From contig NC_011830.1 of the NCBI RefSeq assembly GCF_000021925.1, positions 2,825,001 to 2,889,000 on the forward strand: a stretch of DNA of 64,000 bases, read 5' to 3'. The position numbers and the translations under genes were made by a program. The DNA comes from Desulfitobacterium hafniense DCB-2 (GTDB taxonomy: Bacteria; Bacillota; Desulfitobacteriia; Desulfitobacteriales; Desulfitobacteriaceae). The notes under the pieces were generated by a model. The model saw only the letters and a program-made list of their open reading frames with translations, ran no database searches and was not told the DNA's origin. Each line of letters begins with the position of its first letter. Position 1 is the first letter of the stretch. Positions 53,081-62,421 of this stretch are shown here, one piece after another.

Positions 53081-53119
53081 AAAAATAGCCCGCCAGTCTA
53101 GTACCGCGGGCTATTTTTT
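53081..53119 (+). terminator. Terminator after the YggT gene
   Basis: AAAAATAGCCCGC (53081-53093) with GCGGGCTATTTTTT (53106-53119), ending in seven T. Confidence 0.92.
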
Positions 53120-53258
53120 TATGTTGAGAAGAGGAAAATGTTTAGTGATTAGCGAAAGAGAGAAAAATAGTAAAGCTTGCCATATTCATTTGCTCAGCCG
53201 TTTATGATAGTATAATGAAGTTGTTTATTTTCTGGTGTGACGAAAGGGAGGAAGTATT

Positions 53259-55175
53259 TTGTCCATGGATTTAAAATATAATGCTGAGTCGATTCAGGTC
53301 TTGGAAGGTTTGGAAGCCGTGCGCAAACGTCCGGGTATGTATATTGGTTCTACAGGGAGCAAGGGGCTGCACCATTGTGCCTGGGAAATCATCGATAACG
53401 CTATCGATGAAGCGGGGGCCGGCTTTTGCACCCGCATCGAAGTCACCCTTAATCCTGACGGCTCTCTGACTGTTCTGGACAATGGCCGGGGAGTTCCCAT
53501 CGACATTCATCCTGTGAAGCAGATTCCGGCGGTACGGCTGGCCTTTGAACAGCTCCATGCCGGAGGAAAGTTTGACGGGCAATCCTATAAAACTTCCGGG
53601 GGCCTCCATGGCGTCGGGGCCAGCGTTGTCAATGCTCTGTCCACTTTTTTAGTCGTGGAAGTCAGCCGGGAGGGCAAGATCTTTCGCCTTGAATATGAAG
53701 ACGGAGGAAAGCTGAAATCCGATCTTAAAGTGATTAAAAAGGGGATTAAGGGCAGCGGGACGAAAGTCACCTTTAAGCCGGACCCCTTGATTTTTAAAGA
53801 AACCACCTCCTTTAAGTTTGATACCCTGCGCAGCCGGCTGATGGAGCTTGCCTTTCTCAATCCCGGCCTGACGATTGTCTTAACCGACCAGCGCAAAGAG
53901 ACCCGCAGTGAAACCTTTCAGTCCAAGAACGGTGTCATCGGCTTTGTGGAACACCTTAATAAAGAATCCGATTACAACCCCGTACATAAGAAACCCATCT
54001 TCTTTAAAGGGGAAAAGGATGAGGTCATCGTTGAATGTGCTATCCAATACACTGATGGGGAAGATGAACATCTGCGCTCTTATGTCAATAACATCCCCAC
54101 CGATGAAGGGGGAACCCACGAGTCGGGATTCCGCACGGCTCTGACCAAAGTGTTCAATGCCTATGGCAAGAAAAACAACATCTTCAAAAAGGAGGAAAGC
54201 CTGATTGGGGATGATCTTAAAGACGGTTTAACCTGTGTTCTTTCCGTAAAAGTCCGGGAACCCCAGTTCGAAGGCCAAACCAAAACCAAGCTTTCCAATA
54301 CCGAGGTGGAGGGCGTTGTCCAATCCCTGACCAACGAGGGCATCAGCACCTTCTTTGAACAGAATCCCGCCGTGGCCAAGGATGCCATCAGCCGGGCTTT
54401 GACCACTTGCCTGGAGCGTCTGGCGGCCAAACGGGCCAAAGAGTTGAAGAAGAAAGCCCGGGACGCTGAAGTCAAGGCGCTCAGCGGCAAACTGGCCGCC
54501 TGCAGTGAAAAAGATCGCAACCGCAATGAGCTCTTTCTTGTGGAGGGGGACAGTGCGGGAGGTTCGGCCAAAAGCGGCAGGGATCGGCGCTTCCAGGCGA
54601 TTCTGCCCTTAAGAGGCAAGGTGATCAATACCTATCGGGCCAAGATGGATAAAGTTCTGGAAAATGAAGAGATCCGCAGCATGATCACAGCCATCGGGGC
54701 CGGGATCGGTAAAGAATTTGAGGTGGATAAGTCCAACTATGCCCGGGTCTGCATCATGACCGATGCCGATATCGACGGAGCTCATATTCGCTGTCTGCTG
54801 CTGACCTTCTTTTACCGCTATATGAAACCCCTTATTTTAGGCGGGAAAGTCTATATCGCCCAGGCACCTTTGTATAAGGTGGAGAAGGAAAAAGGCAAAG
54901 TCGTCCGCTACGCCTATGACGAGGGGGAGCTGAAGGATGCCTTAAAGGAATTGGGCAAAAGCGCCAAGCTCCAACGGTACAAAGGGCTGGGGGAAATGAA
55001 TCCGGAGCAGCTCTGGGAGACCACTTTAAATCCGGTCAACCGCCGCATGATCCAGGTGACCATTGATGATGCTCTGGAGGCGGAGCGGAAATTAAAGATC
55101 CTGATGGGTGAACAAGTAGACCCCCGCCGAGAGTTCTTAATGGAAAACATTGTCTTTACTGAAGACGATATGTAA
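53259..55175 (+). CDS. parE: DNA topoisomerase IV (or second gyrase) subunit B
   Basis: 638-residue ATPase subunit of a type IIA topoisomerase. GHKL ATPase features: EIIDNAIDEA (catalytic Glu and Mg-binding Asn), LDNGRGVPID and TSGGLHGVGASVVNAL; the TOPRIM domain has LVEGDSAGGSAKSGRDRR and MTDADIDGAHIR. The length fits both ParE and GyrB. The TTG start at 53259 is supported by GGGAGG; ATG 53265 is an alternative two codons in. It precedes the A subunit gene by 38 bp, as in parEC operons; no recF or dnaA neighbours, which argues against the main gyrase locus. Confidence 0.9.
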   Translation: MSMDLKYNAESIQVLEGLEAVRKRPGMYIGSTGSKGLHHCAWEIIDNAIDEAGAGFCTRIEVTLNPDGSLTVLDNGRGVPIDIHPVKQIPAVRLAFEQLHAGGKFDGQSYKTSGGLHGVGASVVNALSTFLVVEVSREGKIFRLEYEDGGKLKSDLKVIKKGIKGSGTKVTFKPDPLIFKETTSFKFDTLRSRLMELAFLNPGLTIVLTDQRKETRSETFQSKNGVIGFVEHLNKESDYNPVHKKPIFFKGEKDEVIVECAIQYTDGEDEHLRSYVNNIPTDEGGTHESGFRTALTKVFNAYGKKNNIFKKEESLIGDDLKDGLTCVLSVKVREPQFEGQTKTKLSNTEVEGVVQSLTNEGISTFFEQNPAVAKDAISRALTTCLERLAAKRAKELKKKARDAEVKALSGKLAACSEKDRNRNELFLVEGDSAGGSAKSGRDRRFQAILPLRGKVINTYRAKMDKVLENEEIRSMITAIGAGIGKEFEVDKSNYARVCIMTDADIDGAHIRCLLLTFFYRYMKPLILGGKVYIAQAPLYKVEKEKGKVVRYAYDEGELKDALKELGKSAKLQRYKGLGEMNPEQLWETTLNPVNRRMIQVTIDDALEAERKLKILMGEQVDPRREFLMENIVFTEDDM

Positions 55176-55213
55176 ATTCAACTCGATATGCAAATTCAAC
55201 TTGAGGTGAAAGA

Positions 55214-57640
55214 ATGAGTATTCCAGAAGAAAATATAACCCAGCGCTCCTTGGAAGAGGTGCTGCCGGAGAGTTATTTAGGCTATTCCAAACATGTCATC
55301 CTGCAGCGGGCTGTTCCCGATGTCCGGGACGGCCTCAAACCGGTGCACCGGCGGATTATTTACGCCATGGATGAATTGGGCATGACTCCTGATAAACCCT
55401 ACAGCAAATCCGCCCGCCTGGTGGGGGACTGCATGGGAAAATATCACCCCCATGGGGATTCCTCCATCTATGATGCTGCGGTGCGCATGGCCCAGCCTTG
55501 GGCTACCCGCTATCCTTTGATTGACGGGCAGGGGAATTTTGGCTCCATCGACGGGGATGGGGCGGCGGCCATGCGTTATACGGAGATGCGCATGACCCAT
55601 CTCTCCCAACTGATGACCCAGGATATCGAGAAAGACGTCATTCCCTTCAAGCCTAATTATGATCAGCGTGAAAAAGAGCCCATTGTCCTGCCCAGCCCCT
55701 TCCCGAATCTCCTAGTGAACGGCGGCTCGGGAATCGCTGTGGGCATGGCCAGCAATATCCCTCCCCATAACCTGCGGGAGGTGGTAGCCGCCCTGATCCT
55801 CCAGATCGATAATCCTCATGTCACTTTAGAACAGTTGATGGAAAAGGTGAAAGGACCTGATTTTCCCACCGGAGGACTGATTATCGGTTCCCAGGGCTTT
55901 ACCGAGGCTTACCGGAGCGGCCGGGGCAAAGTGACGATGCGGGGCAAAGCCATCATCGAGTCCGGGAAAAACGGCAAAAGCCTGATCGTGATTACCGAGA
56001 TTCCTTTTCAAGTTTCCAAATCCACCCTGGCCGCCAAGATCGAAGCGCAATCGGAAAACGGCAAGATCGAAGGGATCAGTGAAGTACGGGATGAATCGGA
56101 TCGGGAAGGGATCCGCCTGGTGGTGGAGTGCAAAAAGGATGCCGATCCCAAACGGATCTTGAAGCTCCTCTATAAATATACCCAGCTCCAGGAAACCTTT
56201 GGCATCATCAACCTGGTGATCAGCGAAGAAGGAACACCCCGGGTATTGGGATTAAAGGAGATTAACCACTCCTATCTTCAGCATCGCCGGGAAGTCGTCC
56301 TGCGCAGAACAGAATATGAACTGGCCAAAGCCAAAGCCCGGGCACATATCCTGGAAGGCTTGGTTATCGCTATCAATAATCTGGATGAAGTCCTGCAGAT
56401 CATCCGTTCCAGTAAAACCCCGGCCCTGGCCAAGGCCGGCTTGATCACCCGGTTTGAGTTCTCTGAAGTTCAGGCTCAGGCCATCCTGGATATGAAGCTT
56501 CAGCATCTGACCAATCTTGAGCTGGATGGTATCCGCAAGGAATATGCAGAGATTCTGAAACTGATCGCTGAACTGGAGAGCATTTTGGCTGATATTAACA
56601 AAGTCTATACCATCATCAAAAATGAGCTTAAACAGATCGCTGATCAATACGGTGATGAGCGCCGCACCCTGATTCTTCCCGAGGATGTGGGAGATGAAGT
56701 GGATTACAGCGCCTTTGAAGAACCGGAAAAACCCATGGAAGTCTTGTTGACCAGGAAGGGCTTCATCAAGCAGATTCCGACCCCAACCCGGAGAAGCCAG
56801 ATCAATGCCATTGCTTTTGCCTTTAAGGACGGAGATGTACTCTTGGAACATGTATCCTGCACATCAAAGGATACTCTCTATTTCTTCACCCACAGCGGCA
56901 AATACTATGATGCCAAGGCCAAATTAGTTGCTGAAGCGGGAGCCAAGGAGAAGGGCAGAGCCGTCAACAACCTGTTCCCCTTGCCTGAAGAGGAGCGCAT
57001 CGTGGCCATGGTTTCCTTGAGAGAAGAGAAAGAAGGGCAGTATTTTGTCTTTGTCACCAAGGACGGGCAGGTCATGAGAAGTCCGGTCAAGGATTTCCTT
57101 AATGCCAGAACTGCCGAGGCCATGGGCTTAAAGGAACAGGATGAAATCGTTAAGGTCTTCCTCAGCGCAGGCGAAGGAGAGCTGTTCCTAGCCAGCCTGC
57201 AGGGACAGGCCATCCGCTTTGCCGAGGCTGAAGTTAACCCCATGGGCCGGAAATCCCGGGGGGTTAAAGGAATGACCTTGAACGAAGGGGATTATGTGGT
57301 GGATGCCCTCCTGATTCAACCCGGGGCAGACGGGGAGACCGGAGATCTGATCACCGTTACTGAACAGGGTTATGTTAAACGAACTTCCCTTGAGGAATAC
57401 AAGCCTCAGGGCCGGGCCGGCCGGGGCATCGCCATTGCCAAAATCGATGCTGAAAAGACCGGGTATCTGGTCTCTCTGATCCAGGTTGGGCCTAAGGAGG
57501 ATAAGCTCCTGCACATCATCCAGGCCGGCGGGGCAGTGACCGGCGTCGAAGCCCAATCCCTGAAGAGGGAGTCCAGAGTCAAGAGCGGGGCAGGGTTGGT
57601 CAATGTGATCATCAATGATTATATCGTGCATGTCCTATGA
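55214..57640 (+). CDS. parC: DNA topoisomerase IV (or second gyrase) subunit A
   Basis: 808 residues. Winged helix with quinolone region GKYHPHGDSSIYDAAVR, where the Ser and Asp equivalent to GyrA 83 and 87 are unmutated; catalytic Tyr in AAAMRYTEMRM. Tower and coiled-coil domains follow, then a six-bladed beta-pinwheel (about 500-808). The pinwheel carries a degenerate GyrA-box-like stretch, EYKPQGRAGRGIAIAK, so decatenase versus gyrase activity is uncertain. GAGGTGAA precedes the ATG. A short AAATTCAACT duplication is found in the gap after subunit B. Confidence 0.9.
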   Translation: MSIPEENITQRSLEEVLPESYLGYSKHVILQRAVPDVRDGLKPVHRRIIYAMDELGMTPDKPYSKSARLVGDCMGKYHPHGDSSIYDAAVRMAQPWATRYPLIDGQGNFGSIDGDGAAAMRYTEMRMTHLSQLMTQDIEKDVIPFKPNYDQREKEPIVLPSPFPNLLVNGGSGIAVGMASNIPPHNLREVVAALILQIDNPHVTLEQLMEKVKGPDFPTGGLIIGSQGFTEAYRSGRGKVTMRGKAIIESGKNGKSLIVITEIPFQVSKSTLAAKIEAQSENGKIEGISEVRDESDREGIRLVVECKKDADPKRILKLLYKYTQLQETFGIINLVISEEGTPRVLGLKEINHSYLQHRREVVLRRTEYELAKAKARAHILEGLVIAINNLDEVLQIIRSSKTPALAKAGLITRFEFSEVQAQAILDMKLQHLTNLELDGIRKEYAEILKLIAELESILADINKVYTIIKNELKQIADQYGDERRTLILPEDVGDEVDYSAFEEPEKPMEVLLTRKGFIKQIPTPTRRSQINAIAFAFKDGDVLLEHVSCTSKDTLYFFTHSGKYYDAKAKLVAEAGAKEKGRAVNNLFPLPEEERIVAMVSLREEKEGQYFVFVTKDGQVMRSPVKDFLNARTAEAMGLKEQDEIVKVFLSAGEGELFLASLQGQAIRFAEAEVNPMGRKSRGVKGMTLNEGDYVVDALLIQPGADGETGDLITVTEQGYVKRTSLEEYKPQGRAGRGIAIAKIDAEKTGYLVSLIQVGPKEDKLLHIIQAGGAVTGVEAQSLKRESRVKSGAGLVNVIINDYIVHVL

Positions 57641-57649
57641 TTGAGATAG

Positions 57650-57715
57650 AATAGGCATAAATCAGCAAGAATCCTTTATCTACAAGGGTTTCACGCTGAT
57701 TTATGCCTATTTCTT
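57650..57715 (+). terminator. Long terminator of the topoisomerase operon
   Basis: 17-bp perfect outer stem (57650-57666 with 57695-57711) enclosing an inner AATCCTT/AAGGGTT stem, followed by TTTCTTTATT. Confidence 0.9.
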
Positions 57716-58009
57716 TATTGCCTGGAAACGAAACAAGACAAGGTTTCGGTGCAAAGGAGGGTTGAAAATCAATAGTGCGGTCAACCGGTTATTGTGCCGT
57801 TCTTGTATCGTTTGCGGTGTAGATAGTTTGGTTATCGCTAAAATAGATTTGATAGGCGGGAACGAAGCTCCTGCACCTATCATCGCTGGAGCGGAAACAA
57901 CTATCCGACTATAGAGAAGCATGTGGTTTCATGATGCGGCGGGAGATAATCCTTAACGGTGGAATGAAGCCGCTGTGCTTTATTAAAGCGAAAAAAGCGG
58001 GGTGAGCAT
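57716..58009. other. Gene-poor region before the truncated methyltransferase
   Basis: Includes a 50-codon open frame from a TTG at 57762 to 57914, directly after AGGAGG, with a C-x2-C-x2-C-like cysteine group but no recognisable family. It may be a remnant or a short real gene; evidence is not enough to call it. The rest shows nothing recognised. Confidence 0.3.
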
Positions 58010-58372
58010 TTGAATCCTTTGGAAAAATCAAACAAGGCCTATAAAGCGTCAAAGAACATCTATGATGATACATTAACGCAGTCAAAGTGGTGGTCAAGGC
58101 TGTATATCCGTTTCTTTTGGAGCGGTGTCAATGATGTTGGAATTGCCCGCCAGGTGCTGAATATGCTGCCTGATAATTTTGAAGGCAGCCTGCTTGACGT
58201 TCCGGTTGGAACGGCTGTGTTTACCACCGAAAAATACGGACGGATGCAGAACGCCAAAATTACCTGTCTGGATTATTCGCAGGATATGCTACAGGATGAA
58301 ATACTGGGGTTGTGTGTAGGTGATGGAATTCAAAAATTGAATTTGAATATAAACCTAATCACGCGGTTATGA
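58010..58372 (+). pseudogene. Truncated SAM-dependent methyltransferase
   Basis: 120 codons from a TTG after GGGGTGA. The first 90 residues look like the start of a class I methyltransferase: helical lid, then motif I in a degenerate form (LLDVPVGTAVFT) and the second-strand acidic region ITCLDYSQDML. After Met-Leu-Gln the sequence turns into low-complexity Leu/Asn residues and stops, so motifs II to VI are missing. Complete relatives exceed 200 residues, so this is a 3'-truncated gene; the deletion junction is near 58290. Confidence 0.6.
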
Positions 58373-58673
58373 AAGTTACTATAAATAAACGGGGCTGTCG
58401 CAAGACAGCCCTTATTCTGCTCACAACCTGCGTATGAGAATCCCTTTCATGCATTCGGTTTCATTATGTGTTTGATAAACGGTTTCTTTTTCATCCTTTG
58501 GATGCTGCAAAATGAGAATTCTGCAATGTGTGAATCATTTGCATAGGCTTATAAGACGCTTTCCGTCTATCTAATAAAAAATAGTCTGGGAGGAGAGGAT
58601 GTTGCGGGGAATATGTAGAATGAAGAAAGCAGAAGCTTTCAGCATGACCATTAAGAGACGGGAGAGTGATACA
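58373..58673. other. 301-bp intergenic region
   Basis: Holds the hairpin at 58391-58411. Downstream sequence up to 58673 presumably has the promoter of the coiled-coil/AmmeMemoRadiSam operon; no strong -35/-10 pair was found. Nothing else recognised. Confidence 0.35.
58391..58415 (+). terminator. Short GC-rich terminator-like hairpin
   Basis: GGGCTGTC (58392-58399) pairs with GACAGCCC (58404-58411) over GCAA, then TTATT. Its core GCTGTCGCAA..GACAGCC recurs at 39706-39724. Confidence 0.7.
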
Positions 58674-59612
58674 ATGAATCAGGATCTCAACGCAAGGCTG
58701 GCCCAGGCTCAGCAGGGGGCAGCCCGTCTGCATAAAGTTGACGCTATGCTTAAGAAGCTGGGAGAGGAACTTCAGGAGCTCGAAAATCATGAACAAGAGC
58801 TGAAGAGAATTCTGGCACAAGAGATGTTGGATGTGGAAAAGCTGGAAAGCAAAGGTCTGTCCGCTTTTTTCCATGCCGTGAGAGGAAATTTAGAGGAACG
58901 GATCGAGAAGGAGCGGAGTGAGGCCTTGGCTGCCAAGCTCAAATATGATCAGGCTGGGCAAGATATTAAGGAGATTCATGCCAGTATTGCCAAGCTTTCT
59001 GCTGAGCGGCTGAACTATGTTGACAGCCCCGCGGAGTATCGGGATCTCTATGCCCAAAAGCAGCAAATACTCCTGGAGGAGCAGGGAGCAATGGCTCAGG
59101 AAATCCTGGCCCTTACCGATGAGAAGAATCGCAGGCGGATTAATCTTAAGGAAATCGATGAAGCCATAGAAGTGGGCGGTCAAGTTCTGGATAGTCTTAA
59201 CCAGGCTCTCCGCAATCTTTCCAGCGCCGAAGGGTGGGGAACCTGGGACCTGCTCGGCGGCGGAATGATCTCCGGCCTGGCCAAGCACTCCCATATCAAT
59301 TCAGCCCAAGAGAACATCGAAAAAACCCAAAGTCTTTTGCGTCAGTTTAAAACGGAGCTGACAGATATCCACATTGGCACAGAGCTGAGTCTGAAAACAG
59401 AAGGGTTCATTAAATTTGCCGACTTTTTCTTTGATGGAATCATTGCCGACTGGTTTATGCAAACTAGGATCAATGAATCTCAAGCCAGTGTCGAGAATGT
59501 CAAAAACCAGGTGCAAAGCATTATGACCAAGCTCCATGAACTAAAAACTCAGGAGAGGAAACGCCTCGACCGGCTCGATGTTGAACTAAGTGAGCTTATT
59601 GTAAAAGGATAG
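58674..59612 (+). CDS. Coiled-coil protein of unknown function
   Basis: 312 residues, very rich in Glu, Gln, Lys and Leu, with long predicted coiled coils at about 1-130 and 215-310 and a Gly-rich patch GTWDLLGGGMISGLAKHS near 188-205 between them. No signal peptide or membrane segment. The ATG at 58674 is chosen for GGAGAG upstream; longer frames begin earlier without a site. The stop is only 8 bp before the Memo-AMMECR1 gene, so they are one operon. The central Gly-rich motif resembles that of some phage-shock or toxic-anion type coiled-coil proteins only loosely; no family is claimed. Confidence 0.8.
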   Translation: MNQDLNARLAQAQQGAARLHKVDAMLKKLGEELQELENHEQELKRILAQEMLDVEKLESKGLSAFFHAVRGNLEERIEKERSEALAAKLKYDQAGQDIKEIHASIAKLSAERLNYVDSPAEYRDLYAQKQQILLEEQGAMAQEILALTDEKNRRRINLKEIDEAIEVGGQVLDSLNQALRNLSSAEGWGTWDLLGGGMISGLAKHSHINSAQENIEKTQSLLRQFKTELTDIHIGTELSLKTEGFIKFADFFFDGIIADWFMQTRINESQASVENVKNQVQSIMTKLHELKTQERKRLDRLDVELSELIVKG

Positions 59613-59620
59613 GTGATCTT

Positions 59621-60883
59621 ATGCCTTTGGTGTATTCAATCTTTGCCCCTCATCCGCCCATTCTGGTGCCCGAGATCGGACGGGGGGAGGAAAGGAAATG
59701 CCCGGCTACTCTGGCAGCCTACCGGGCTTTGGCCGGGAATTTAGCGGCAGCCCGAATCGATACCGTTCTGCTTATTTCCCCTCATGCTCCCTTATTGCGG
59801 GAGGGGGTGGCCCTTTTTCAGGATGAGATTCTCAAGGGGGATTTTGCCCAGTTTGGGATGCCCCAGGTCAAGCTGGCCTTTGCCAATCATCAGCCTCTGG
59901 CCGGAAGGTTAGCCAAAGAACTGCCTGGAGGGGTGCTCTATTCAGGAAGGCTGGATCATGGCACCCTGGTCCCCCTGTATTTTCTGCGGGAAGCAGGCTG
60001 GGAGGGCAAGCTGGTGGTTATGAGTATGCCCCTGGCGGACCCTGAAGGCTATGGCAACATCATCCGCACTGTTCTCCAAGACTATTCCGAACCCATTGCC
60101 TTGGTGGCCAGCGGCGATCTCTCCCATCGCTTAAAGGAAGATGGTCCCTATGGCCTTCATCCTTCAGGGCCGGAATTTGACCGGCAGATTTTTGAAGGAT
60201 TATCCAGAGATCCCTCTGCCATCAAAGAGATTCCCCAAGACCTGACCGAGGAAGCGGGGGAATGCGGCTGGCGGAGTCTGCGCCTGGCCTTGGCTGTGCA
60301 GCAAGGGATGCCCAAGGTCTTTTCCTATGAAGGAACCTTTGGGGTGGGTTATCTCGTCGCCGAACTCTACCAATCCTCTTCTTTACCCCAATGGGCCAGA
60401 CAATGCCTGGCAGCCTATCTGAAAACAGGCACGACTCAAGGGCTCACCCCTCCCGATGTTCCCTTGCTGAAGCTGCGGCGGCCCTGTTTTGTAACTCTCC
60501 ATAAAGAAGGGGAGCTGCGCGGCTGTATTGGCACCACTGCCCCTTACCGGGAAAATCTCGCACAGGAAATTGAGCATAACGCTCTGGCTGCCGGCAAAGA
60601 TGATCCCCGCTTTTGGCCGGTGGAGGCGGAGGAATTGCCCGCCCTGACGATTACGGTGGATGTCTTGGGGGAGATGGAAAAAATCAGCGGCCTGGAAGAA
60701 CTTGATCCCTGGCGTTATGGCGTGGTTGTGCGCAGCCGGGGAAGAACAGGACTGCTGCTTCCCCGCTTGGAAGGGGTCAACACAGCCCAGGAGCAGGTGA
60801 CCATAGCCAAACATAAGGCCGGCTTAGGTCTGAATGAACCCGTGGAAATGTGGCGGTTTGAGGTCGTCCGCTATTTTGAGTAA
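59621..60883 (+). CDS. Memo-AMMECR1 fusion protein (AmmeMemoRadiSam system proteins B and A)
   Basis: 420 residues in two domains. Memo-like domain, related to extradiol dioxygenase LigB (about 1-262), keeps possible metal or active-site residues: His in FAPHPPILVPE, LISPHAPLL, LDHGTLVPLYF and ASGDLSHRL, plus a GECGW Cys. AMMECR1 domain (about 268-420) contains the invariant LRGCIGTT motif, AGKDDPRF and ITVDVLG. In many prokaryotes these domains are separate or fused and always linked to a dedicated radical SAM enzyme, as here. The biochemical role was unknown to me at the time of writing; RNA or small-molecule modification has been proposed from genomic context. Confidence 0.92.
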   Translation: MPLVYSIFAPHPPILVPEIGRGEERKCPATLAAYRALAGNLAAARIDTVLLISPHAPLLREGVALFQDEILKGDFAQFGMPQVKLAFANHQPLAGRLAKELPGGVLYSGRLDHGTLVPLYFLREAGWEGKLVVMSMPLADPEGYGNIIRTVLQDYSEPIALVASGDLSHRLKEDGPYGLHPSGPEFDRQIFEGLSRDPSAIKEIPQDLTEEAGECGWRSLRLALAVQQGMPKVFSYEGTFGVGYLVAELYQSSSLPQWARQCLAAYLKTGTTQGLTPPDVPLLKLRRPCFVTLHKEGELRGCIGTTAPYRENLAQEIEHNALAAGKDDPRFWPVEAEELPALTITVDVLGEMEKISGLEELDPWRYGVVVRSRGRTGLLLPRLEGVNTAQEQVTIAKHKAGLGLNEPVEMWRFEVVRYFE

Positions 60884-60906
60884 TGATCTGGAGGTATCGG
60901 TCGTCC

Positions 60907-61851
60907 ATGGAAGAAAAAACTGCAAGCTGCCTGCTTTGCCCTCAGCATTGCCGGCTTCGTTCAGGACAAACCGGGCGTTGCCATGTGCGGGGGAATCAAG
61001 GGAATGGTGTGGAACCCCTTAATTACGGGGAAGCGGCATCCTGGCATCTTGATCCCATCGAGAAGAAACCTTTGTTTCATTTTTATCCGGGAAGCCGGAT
61101 CTTCTCCGTGGGCGGCTTCGGCTGCAACCTTAATTGCACCTTCTGTCAAAACTATGAAATCTCCCAATCCCGGCAAAAAGGATTGAGGGTTACACCGGAG
61201 GAGCTGGCCAGGCAAGCCCGGGGCTCTCTGGGGTTATGCTTTACCTATTCAGAACCGACCACTTGGTTTGAAATGATCCGGGACACAGCCCCCCTGGTCC
61301 GGCAAAATGGCGGCAAGGTGGTTCTGGTCAGCAACGGCACCATCGCTTCCCGGTACATCGAAGAGCTGATTCCTTTCCTTGATGCTGTCAATATCGACAT
61401 TAAGGCCTTTACAGAAGAATTCTACCAAAAGTTCTGCGGCGGCAGGCTGTCCTGGGTTCTGGACACGGTGGAGCGCCTGGCCGGCCGCGTTCATCTGGAG
61501 ATCACGACCTTAGTTATACCTGATGCCAATGATGATCCCCGGGAGATTCGGGAATTAGGGCGCTGGCTGCGCCAGCTCGATACCCCCCTGGCCTGGCATT
61601 TGAGCCGGTTTTTCCCGGCTTATCAACTCAACACCCCGCCTACAGACCCTCAGCAGCTCAGGAAGCTTTGGGAACTGGCCAGAGAAGAAGTGGAGTATGT
61701 CTATCTGGGCAATATCGCTGGGGGAGGGACCACTTTTTGTCCCCAATGCGGGCAGAAGGTGATTCTGCGGGAGAACTATGAAATCCGGAACCTTCTCCAC
61801 AATGGGAAATGCCCTGCTTGCGGCAGGGGTATCTTTGGTGTAGGGCTATAG
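60907..61851 (+). CDS. amrS: AmmeMemoRadiSam system radical SAM enzyme (AmrS)
   Basis: 314 residues. Radical SAM motif GFGCNLNCTFCQNYEIS (C-x3-C-x2-C) around residues 77-85, preceded by a Cys-rich N-terminus (ASCLLCPQHCRLRSGQTGRC) that may bind an auxiliary metal or cluster, and followed near the C-terminus by FCPQCG and CPACGRG pairs suggestive of zinc or iron binding. It belongs to the PflA-like activating-enzyme-type AmrS family. Ribosome site GGAGGT is 11 bases before ATG 60907. It begins 23 bp after the Memo-AMMECR1 gene. Confidence 0.93.
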   Translation: MEEKTASCLLCPQHCRLRSGQTGRCHVRGNQGNGVEPLNYGEAASWHLDPIEKKPLFHFYPGSRIFSVGGFGCNLNCTFCQNYEISQSRQKGLRVTPEELARQARGSLGLCFTYSEPTTWFEMIRDTAPLVRQNGGKVVLVSNGTIASRYIEELIPFLDAVNIDIKAFTEEFYQKFCGGRLSWVLDTVERLAGRVHLEITTLVIPDANDDPREIRELGRWLRQLDTPLAWHLSRFFPAYQLNTPPTDPQQLRKLWELAREEVEYVYLGNIAGGGTTFCPQCGQKVILRENYEIRNLLHNGKCPACGRGIFGVGL

Positions 61852-61859
61852 GTATTACA

Positions 61860-62318
61860 ATGTATAGAAAAAGTACTTTAGATGATTGCAAAGCCGCCTA
61901 CTTATTAATTTGCGATATGGAAAACAAAGAGCTTTCATATGACAGATTTGAAACAATTTATAGGGATCAGATAAATGATTGCCGCTATTATTGCCTTGTC
62001 TGCGAGCAGGACGGTATGGTGATTGGCTTGCTAAATATACGTTTTGAGGAACAGTTGCATCATGGGGAGAGAATAGCGGAAATCCTTGAATTTGCAATTG
62101 CCCCTTTATACAGAAACAAAGGCATAGGAAAGAAAATGTTTGCCCACAGTTGCCGGATTGCAAGAGAAAACGGCTGTTATCAAATCGAGGTTGCCTGTAA
62201 TCAACTGCGCCAAGATACGCATCGTTTTTATATACGACAAGGTATGCACAATTTTCATTTTAAATTCTCCAAACAATTGGCTGGAGATAATACTCCAGAG
62301 AATATCATAGGGAGATAA
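61860..62318 (+). CDS. GNAT-family N-acetyltransferase
   Basis: 152 residues with the standard Gcn5-related fold. Motif A is visible in LEFAIAPLYRNKGIGKKMF, whose R-x-x-G-I-G loop binds the acetyl-CoA pyrophosphate; motif B is QIEVACNQLRQDTHRFYIRQGM. ATG 61860 is 8 bp after the amrS stop with a weak ribosome site, so it may be translationally coupled to the AmmeMemoRadiSam genes. Acceptor unknown. Confidence 0.9.
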   Translation: MYRKSTLDDCKAAYLLICDMENKELSYDRFETIYRDQINDCRYYCLVCEQDGMVIGLLNIRFEEQLHHGERIAEILEFAIAPLYRNKGIGKKMFAHSCRIARENGCYQIEVACNQLRQDTHRFYIRQGMHNFHFKFSKQLAGDNTPENIIGR

Positions 62319-62384
62319 ATTTCCAAGCATTATTAAAATACAATTGCTAAGAAAATAAAGAAAAGGGAAAACCAGGGGTTTAGA

Positions 62385-62421
62385 CGGGTTCGCGGTGTAT
62401 TGCATTGCAAACCCGCTTTTT
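62385..62421 (+). terminator. Terminator after the GNAT gene
   Basis: CGGGTTCGC (62385-62393) pairs with GCAAACCCG (62407-62415), one mismatch, followed by CTTTTTATATT. It ends the operon that starts at 58674. Confidence 0.75.

Noticed and set aside
53259..57640. Calling the topoisomerase pair gyrB/gyrA
   Set aside because: Lengths allow it, but the paired operon away from dnaA/recF and the degenerate GyrA box favour topoisomerase IV; the uncertainty is stated in the entries.
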